The notes below the pieces were generated by a model. The model saw nothing but the letters and a program-made list of their open reading frames with translations. It made no database searches and was not told the origin of the DNA. This document shows, one piece after another, positions 57,339 to 64,000 of a DNA stretch of 64,000 nucleotides (its first letter is position 1; every line of letters starts with the position of its first letter). The position numbers and the translations under genes are program-made. Origin of the DNA: Russula earlei (lineage: Eukaryota > Basidiomycota > Agaricomycetes > Russulales > Russulaceae); NCBI GenBank assembly GCA_025769875.1, contig JAGFNK010000055.1, forward strand, positions 110,591 through 174,590, read 5' to 3'.

Positions 57339-58657
57339 TTATGAACCAAGGCCAGGTCCTGGCCATATATTGTCCTGTTTCACTCAAGAGAGACCTCTCT
57401 CACTTTGCATTGCCAACTCCCTTCCATTTCTTGGGCTATCCCTCCTGCAGTGCAAGATATTGCTATTGCAAAGGCACTATAACACGACCAGGCACCCATT
57501 TCCTAATCAGGTAATCATTGCGTGGCAACCACATGGTCACCCAGCCACCAAGAACCCGAAACAGTAGCACCAACTCTTAGAAACTGTTGCATAACTCATC
57601 TGACATCATCAAGGCTCCAATGACATCATGGCTGACTGAGTGACTCCACAGTGACCTCATAGGCTCACTAAGTGCTTCACAGTGACATCATAATGATGTC
57701 ATTGCTCCACAATGATCAGTAATGCACTCAGTAGGCCTGAAACTTGACACAAGCAAGTTTATGCCTCTGTAGTCCTATTGGATGGTACCAAAGGGTCTAG
57801 AATAGTTCCAGTTCTTTGTAATCAACCCTGTACACTGTATATAAGCCCCAATGAAGCATGGCAGTCGTCAGACTGTCCATTTGTGATACTCTCATCCTCC
57901 TGGGTACTCCCCTGCGACTGCTCAGTCTAAAGCCTTCCTTGTCTTCAAGGTACTCTTCAACTGACCGCCTTGTTTAAAGTCCTTCGCCATACTGGCCTCT
58001 GCCCTTCGCCTCTGTCTCCTGCAGCATGTACCAGTCCCCATCTGGTACCTTCTAGTCATTTGGCTCGTCCTCCTTGTTGAAAATGTGCAGTGTGTGTGAT
58101 TAGATAGCAGCAGATGATAAGATCGCAGGCAGATCTATCAGACAATAGTTCAGTTTAGTTGATACAAAACTGATATAAATAATGTACCTATCAGACAATA
58201 GCTACAACGCGTATCAGTACAGAGCGATAAGATATCATAGACTAAATACTCACTTCAGTTTAGTTGATACAAAACTGAAGTGATCTACGTGCTTTGTGGC
58301 ATTCTTAAGTACCTGAGACCTGCCACTAAGTGCAGTGCAGCTAACTACCATTATGGATCACTAAGTATGTCCTGAGGATCAGTGGTAACTAGCTACCGAT
58401 TGTCCTGAAATCATCTAATCAATGTCTCTAATGCAGTGCTGCAGTGTATGAGCTGAAGCCAGTAATGCCCAGGTCCTGGGTGATCCGACAGGTCAACTGC
58501 ATCAGAGTTGTGATTGCATCACAATGCACCTGGGGCTCAGGCCAGTGCTGATCTCAACACTCCTGTTCAACTGCCTGTCTTTGCCAGCATACTGTCTGTT
58601 CCGACCCTTGCCCACCTGCTCCTGAGTCCTTAGTGATCAGCAGTACTGTGTCTTGAC
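57339..58657 (+). mobile_element. Gypsy-type LTR carrying a nested solo LTR
   Basis: Begins TGTTATGAACCAAGGCC. It contains a TATA box (TGTATATAAGCC, 57835) and the transcript-start-like block GTCAGACTGTCCATTTG, then runs to GTGTCTTGACA at 58657. The same sequence, reversed and without the nested insert, occupies 63602-64000. The final 37 bases seen in that copy are missing here. It probably serves as the 5' LTR of the gag relic that follows. Confidence 0.75.
58075..58559 (+). mobile_element. 485-base solo LTR flanked by CTCCT, nested in another LTR
   Basis: Begins TGTTGAAAATGTG and ends ATCTCAACA (inverted TGTTGA/TCAACA ends). CTCCT flanks both sides (58070-58074 and 58560-58564). The reversed LTR copy near 63682-63700 shows the site unoccupied, with a single CTCCT. 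It contains two similar palindromes (58150-58173 and 58251-58282). Confidence 0.88.
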
Positions 58658-58705
58658 ATCTGGACAGTCTCTCACCATTCCTGTATTGACCAGCCAACTG
58701 CTCAA

Positions 58706-59632
58706 GTGTCCACTCCCAACTCCCCCACTCTTGTTAACACTTCCCTGCGTCTCCCTTCTCCTCTCCAACCCACTCCACACATGGCCCTTCGACTTCTCAC
58801 TGAGGACCTCAACCCAGTCGACATGTCCTCACCCCTCAGCATCCTGTACTCCCCAGAAGCCCCACCATCATCTCCTGTCATTCCCCAGCCTATTCCAGGC
58901 GACTTTGTCCCTGTTGGCACTCCCCCTCTGGCACAGAACAAGCAGCAGCAAGTGGACCGTCCTCCCTTGCCTGAAGGCTTCCTCGATCGCCCCCCTTGCA
59001 CAGCATTCCGGTTCCACCCTCACCAGTACTTTGTCCTCCCCAGCACCAACCATTCCCATGAGCAGTGGCGACCCCTCCATGATTTAAATCACCAAGATTA
59101 TTTGTCACGCATCCCTACCACAGATCAGTTAGCTCGTTGCACCTTCACAGACACTTTCACAACCGCCTTTTGTGCATGCATTGTCCACACTTTTGCAGTG
59201 GAACCCTCCAATGCTGCCCTTGCTTCTGAATACAATCTCACCCCCTTTGGCATTTGCTCTAATGTTGGGATATACGCCCTGGACACAGACTTCCCCCTTG
59301 GACGTATTGCTCACATTTTTAATATGTCATTGTTTAGGAAGCTCATTACCTTACCTGCTATCTACCATCCTGCTTATGAAGGGTCCTTTTGCTTGTCTAT
59401 TGTACACGATTTCCTGGACTGGACGCTTAGCTTTTGCAGTATGGATACTTACACTTCAAAGAAGGTAGTAATCATGTATCCCTACGTCACTACTTCAACT
59501 TACACGGTCAACACCATCTGCTTCAACCCTCAGCTACTTCGTTTTTGCTTTACACCTCGTATTCCCCCTAACCCTCTTGATATCATTGAGAGGTGTTGCC
59601 TTGAGACCATAGATCTTGCGCACAGTTCTTAA
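58706..59632 (+). CDS. Retroelement-associated ORF, 308 aa, unknown
   Basis: Open from MSTPNSPTLVNTSLRLPSPL to LETIDLAHSS. The N-terminal third is Pro/Ser/Leu-rich; the rest has a balanced composition (FRFHPHQYFVLPSTNHSHEQ, YNLTPFGICSNVGIYALDTD). It lies just inside the LTR and upstream of a gag-like relic in the same direction, so it most likely belongs to the retroelement. I recognise no domain. Unlike the downstream frame it has no internal stop, which may mean it is younger, or chance. Confidence 0.4.
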   Translation: MSTPNSPTLVNTSLRLPSPLQPTPHMALRLLTEDLNPVDMSSPLSILYSPEAPPSSPVIPQPIPGDFVPVGTPPLAQNKQQQVDRPPLPEGFLDRPPCTAFRFHPHQYFVLPSTNHSHEQWRPLHDLNHQDYLSRIPTTDQLARCTFTDTFTTAFCACIVHTFAVEPSNAALASEYNLTPFGICSNVGIYALDTDFPLGRIAHIFNMSLFRKLITLPAIYHPAYEGSFCLSIVHDFLDWTLSFCSMDTYTSKKVVIMYPYVTTSTYTVNTICFNPQLLRFCFTPRIPPNPLDIIERCCLETIDLAHSS

Positions 59633-59699
59633 AAAGTAAGAACCACCCTTGTAACGCTTCAATAAAGATTGAATAAACCCTTCTTTTCTGCCTTAACTA

Positions 59700-62640
59700 A
59701 AGTGCCTTGAGAATACGCCTTAGAAGAAGATGAAGAAGAAGACGCTATCACTAGACACATCCTAAGTCTAAATCACTATCGAACCTGGGCCTCTACTGCA
59801 TTCCCTGTTAACACCCTAACAAACCTACACAACGTACCAGGAATAGAACCACCCCACGAAGACTTCCCCCACCTTATTGTCAAAGAATTCCTTGAAGTCT
59901 TACCATTTGGACAACTTCTAAGCCACGACAAACACGCGTTATATCTTGAAACCCTTAGTCGACTCCTACCACCAGCATGACAACAATTACTATACTGGCA
60001 ACTTGCTCAAGCAAGGAACATCCAAGGACAACCAGTCGATTATCAATCCCTACGCTCTAGCGAATTGAACCTTTGGACCAGGATCATCCAACCATGCCAC
60101 CATCTCATCATTAATTCGCTAAGGATGGGGTATCACCTGTTTTACCTAGCCTGGACATATATCAGTTACTATCATCTTACTGTCCAGTTCCACCACCTTC
60201 GCCTCAATAGGATACAAAGGGAAAACCAATCTTACATTCAACTTGCTATTGTGCCTGGAATACACAACACCTTTGATTGGGAAACTCACTCTTGGTTATA
60301 TGACACAGATTACAACCAACCTTGGGCAATTACTAGCCCAGATGCCTCATATACTGGTCCTCCTGCGTACTACTCAGTCCCAGCAATTCTAGAAGTTTCC
60401 AGCCTTGCTCCTCGACCCCTCACACCAATTCAAACCACTGTCCCAACTAGCCAGGAATGTTGGTCAGCCAGCACAGAAAACACTGAGTCAAACCCGTGGA
60501 CACCAAGGTGTAACTGCAAAACAGAGTATTGCATGTGCAACTACTGACCAGATACACCTCCTACTCCTGACGGAATTACCTTGTGGACACCAGGCGATTA
60601 CCACCTCCCATTTCAGTAATTCTGGCTCCTTGACACAGAAGACGCGTGACGCCTCAGAGAGCTCCCTCTAGAGAAACAGTTCCCAACGCAAGAGGATTCC
60701 TTGTTGAAAGACCATTACCTCCTACTCCCCCTGATGCCTACGTACCCCTGTTTACCACTCGTATTCCTACACCCATCGTACCTTCTCAACCCTTTGCATC
60801 AGCCATTTGTTGAATCACCTGATAGTATCGACATTAGAAATACTGAACTTTGCTCCTATCTACCAGAACAATCTTTCTTAGCCCTAAACCTACCTACACA
60901 TTCAAAGAGGGAACTACTTGAATTCAAGAATTATTGTACGGAGGCTTGGCATCTTCGAATGACACACTTTGTAGTGTATCAACATCCCATCAGAGAGATA
61001 AACGACTTTGCTATCTCACCAGCAGAGTTCGAAGGATACTTGTGGAAAACCCGAGTAGTCTTGACCCAAAGTAGCATCACTGAAGAATACTCCCAAATCC
61101 ACTTAAGAAAGCACCAAGGAAGACCTGACTCTATTTGACTAAAACCAGCCTACACCATTGTATATCCTTGGAACAACAGTCATTGGACTATAACCGTCGT
61201 CTAAACTTATGAGTACTAGAAGGGACATTACTGACGATGAAGAAAATCTAATTCCACTTTTATTTGAAAAACTCAGCTACGACACCCAAGACCACTGTTA
61301 CCGAGGGAAATTTGTGGGAACACCTATCATCAATCATGGAAATCTTTCAGACACTTGGTTCTATGAAGACAACAACAACGAAGTCACCACTGCTCAACTT
61401 AAGGCAGCAGCCCCAGGAGCAGAAAATGTTCAAGACTTCAATCCCTATAACTACACAGGTCTCTTCCTAGACAAACCAGTCAAGTGGAGCTGTTCTAGAA
61501 GACATTGGGTTTACTACAATAACTGAGAAGTTGATTTTACTGCCCAAACAACTCAAGAAGTTACTGCCATCCTAGGAACTGCACCAAGCACTCGAAGCGC
61601 TACTCCAGGACCCTCCACCCGACGAAATACTCAACAACCCACTCCTCATACAGTTAGCAACGCACTGCAAGCAATCCCTTGAATGCTCACTCCAACTAGA
61701 ATCCAATTACAAGGCTCTGCCCCACCTATTGTTACAGCTGCAACAACTCCAAACCCCACCATGTCAAGCAATCCACGCCTTGTCGGGACTGCACCAGAAC
61801 CCTTTGATGGAAAGGCTGATAATGCAGAGGCCTTTTGGGCAGCTTTAGCCAATTATTACTATATCAATGGCGACTCCTTCACAGATGAAAGCAAGAAAGT
61901 TGCCACTGCACTAACCCACTTTAAAGTAGGAACACCCACCGGAGCATGGGCTAGAGAACAAACCACTAAAGCTATGGCTCGTACAGTAGCAGACTATGGA
62001 TCATGGGATGACTTCAAGAAAGCCTTTGCCAATCATTTCATCCCTGCAGAAGCAGAACTGGTCTCTGCTAACACCATGCACACCTATTATCAAGGGAAAT
62101 TACCATTTAATGAATGGTATCAGAAATGGTCACACCATGCATCATGAGCTACCATGGATGAAAGGACAAAGATGTACGCATTCAGAAAGAACATTAACCC
62201 AGCCTTACATCAGAAAATATTGGGAATCATGCCAACACCAACTACACTTGCAGCCCTTGTCAAAGCAGCAAGAGAATTTGACAACCTTTTCCACCTATAC
62301 AATTCCACAGCCTTTTGAGGAGGACACTCTGTGCATGCGTGAGGATTAAACACTCAAGGATCAGACAATCCATTGGAAATTAACTTGTACCAAGGAGAAC
62401 CTAACGAATGACCCTGGGAATCCAGAAGTGAAAGAAAACCCCTCACAGATGCAGAGAAGAGTTTTGACGCAAGAACAACCTCTGTTATTACTGTGAAAAG
62501 AAGAACCATATGGCAAATCAATGTAGAGCAAAGAAAGCAGCCCAGGGATGCCAACGACAAGGATCTTGCCCCCAAACAGTCAGAGTGACAACCATCCAAG
62601 ATGAAAACATCGAACCTGCGCAAGAAGAACCTGTCCCTGT
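59700..62640 (+). pseudogene. Ty3/gypsy-type gag relic with many TGA stops
   Basis: A plus-strand frame readable through stops. It includes CNCKTEYCMCN followed by DTPPTPDGITLWTPGDYHLP (60510-60610), then the gag core FDGKADNAEAFWAALANYYY and FKVGTPTGAWAREQTT (61790-61960). The region continues with KMYAFRKNINPALHQKILGI (62170-62230) and a CCHC zinc knuckle CYYCEKKNHMANQC (62470-62525, after a one-base frameshift). In-frame stops are TGA at 59978, 60545, 60647, 61136, 61524, 61680, 62145, 62316, 62340 and 62409, with a single TAA at 60617. No protease, reverse transcriptase or integrase follows. Confidence 0.75.
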
Positions 62641-63565
62641 TGCATCATTGACAACTTGGAGAGAAACACTTGTGGACTCGATCCTCTGCCCAAGATCTGC
62701 TCCTATGGATTTTAATTGGACCCCCTTCTGCTGTTGTGATCTACCCCCCTTTTCGGTTCGTCCCTAAATCTACCCCTTATTGTTCTTTACTTTCACCCCC
62801 ATCCCCTTGGTTATGGTTTCATCCCTTGATGTTGATGGCCCTTATTGTTTCACTCATTGTGATTCACCTATTGTTTTATCTATTGATGAGTCCCTTTTTG
62901 CTATTGGCTCACTTTTATCTATTGTTCTGCATATAGTACTGTATAGCCTCACTACATACAGTATTTAAGCACCTGTAGAAGCTGGGGAATACCCCAAGCT
63001 TAGCTTTGTCCCATTTCCTGTCGCATCCCTTTGCCCTGTATCCTCTCTCAAAATCACAACTTGTTTGTGCTGGCTCTTACCTTGCTTGACATCAACACAC
63101 TAGGAGGAACCCTTGCATTCCCCTTACTCCTCTCTTGCTCTATCATCGTCCTCCTCTTCTGTGAAACCAGAAGATTGACTCTGTCTATGGACTGAGTCAT
63201 TGTCTGACTCAGCCTTGAGATGCTAAACCTTTGATCCGGTCTCCTTGAGCCAGCCCCACTGAACCCCTTGAACCAAGTCACAGGGACTTGGCCCCCACTG
63301 AACTTTGAGCTAACGCTCTTACTGTTACAACCATTTTCCTTTATGTCTACTTCTCACCTTTCCTATGGACTGCTTGCTTTTGTACGTCCCTTTACTTACT
63401 GGTCTTGTGATCTCTTATGTCTCGTGATCCCTTCTATGTTATCACGTGATCCATACACGTCCAGGTAACACTGGATTGCTGTTACTTTCCTTTGTTTGGT
63501 TCTCTTTCCATTTATATTCACTTCTTAGTTTCGACTGTGCAATGCTGTGCACTTACTGTGCAGCT
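62641..63565. other. Transposon-derived spacer, no gene
   Basis: CT-rich DNA with short frames only. A near-palindrome TGGGGAATACCCCA at about 62990 lies close to a TATTTAAGC promoter-like box (62962), so this may be part of a further LTR. Nothing firmer can be said. Confidence 0.4.
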
Positions 63566-64000
63566 GTTACGAACCAGGGCCAGGTACTGGCCGAATATTG
63601 TTGTCAAGACACGTACTGCTGATCACTAAGGACTCAGGAGCAGGTGGGCAAGGGTCGGAACAGATGGTACGCAGCGAAGGCGGCGTTGAACAGGAGGACG
63701 AGCCAAACGACGAGGAGGTACCAGATGGGGACTGGTAGGTGTTGCAAGAGGCAGAGGCGAAGACTAGAGGCCAGTGCAGCGAAGGGCTTTAAACAAGGCG
63801 GTCGTTGAAGAGTACCTTGAAGACGAGGGAGGCTTTAGACTGAGCGGTCGCAGGGGAGTACCCAGGAAGATGAGAGTATCACAAATGGACAGTCTGACGA
63901 CTGCCATGCTTCATTGGGGCTTATATACAGTGTACAGGGTCGATTACAAAGACCTGGGGACTATTCTAGACTCTTTGGTACCATCCAATAGGACTACAGA
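63566..64000 (-). mobile_element. Gypsy-type LTR, inverted copy, cut by the window edge
   Basis: The reverse complement of 57770-58657 without the nested insert at 58075-58559. Read on the minus strand it ends GTCTTGACAACAATATTCGG then CCAGTACCTGGCCCTGGTTCGTAACA. That final segment is the inverted form of the LTR start at 57339 (TGTTATGAACCAAGGCCAGG). The LTR continues beyond the window. Confidence 0.8.

Noticed and set aside
59700..62640. Reassigned genetic code (TGA = Trp) in the gag relic
   Set aside because: TGG codons occur normally in the same frame, and a TAA stop and a frameshift are also present, so mutational decay is the simpler explanation.

Overview
The window looks like nuclear DNA of a basidiomycete fungus, most likely an agaricomycete. 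Genes are packed on both strands and broken by many short GT-AG introns of about 50-70 bases. The proteins recognised are eukaryotic housekeeping factors (mitochondrial Lon, replication factor C, the Cdc27/POLD3 subunit of DNA polymerase delta, Rai1/DXO, ING, Serinc/TMS1). The retroelements are Ty1/copia, Ty3/gypsy and LINE types. There are no bacterial operons and no CRISPR arrays. Most gene models here come from joining reading frames across introns by eye, so termini are firmer than internal splice sites.

Region 1 (1-31 kb) is gene-rich. It holds Lon (cut by the window edge), a large Ser/Thr/Pro-rich protein, an intron-bearing tRNA-Val(CAC), Cdc27/POLD3, a tandem pair of Tyr/Pro-rich paralogues, a PrpF-like isomerase, a peroxisomal enoyl-CoA hydratase/isomerase ending in SKL, a second gene sharing the C-terminal domain of the large protein, Rai1/DXO, a farnesyl-diphosphate-synthase-like protein with eroded catalytic motifs, an unknown gene, the Rfc5-type clamp-loader subunit, and a possible Whi5/Nrm1-like regulator. 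Three genes serve DNA replication or cell-cycle control (Cdc27, RFC, Whi5-like), but I see no co-regulation.

Region 2 (31-41 kb) mixes intact genes with decay: an Irc21-like cytochrome b5 protein, a broken Serinc copy between imperfect direct repeats, a degenerate dihydrodipicolinate-synthase-family gene, the intact Serinc gene, duplicated tRNA-Ser-like relics, and an ING-family PHD-finger gene.

Region 3 (41-64 kb) is a transposon graveyard with one plausible host gene, a small secreted Pro-rich protein near 51.6 kb. Its layers can be ordered. Three LINE 3' ends lie head to tail, each with a poly(A) tail. A complete 2.4-kb non-coding copia-like element has matching LTRs, a primer site that resembles the internal (half) initiator-tRNA type, a polypurine tract and a GACCT target duplication. 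A solo LTR with the same kind of termini is flanked by CTTTA. A copia gag-pol fragment on the minus strand is split by a 967-bp solo LTR flanked by GATTG. A gypsy-type LTR carries a nested 485-bp solo LTR flanked by CTCCT, and its unoccupied site is visible in another LTR copy at the right edge. A gag relic between them has almost only TGA among its in-frame stops, which fits mutation of CGA or TGG codons.

No wholly new multi-gene system is evident. The most unusual items are the synthase-like protein lacking every diphosphate-binding motif, the unnamed C-terminal domain shared by two distant genes, the tandem Tyr/Pro-rich paralogues, and the nested LTR stratigraphy.
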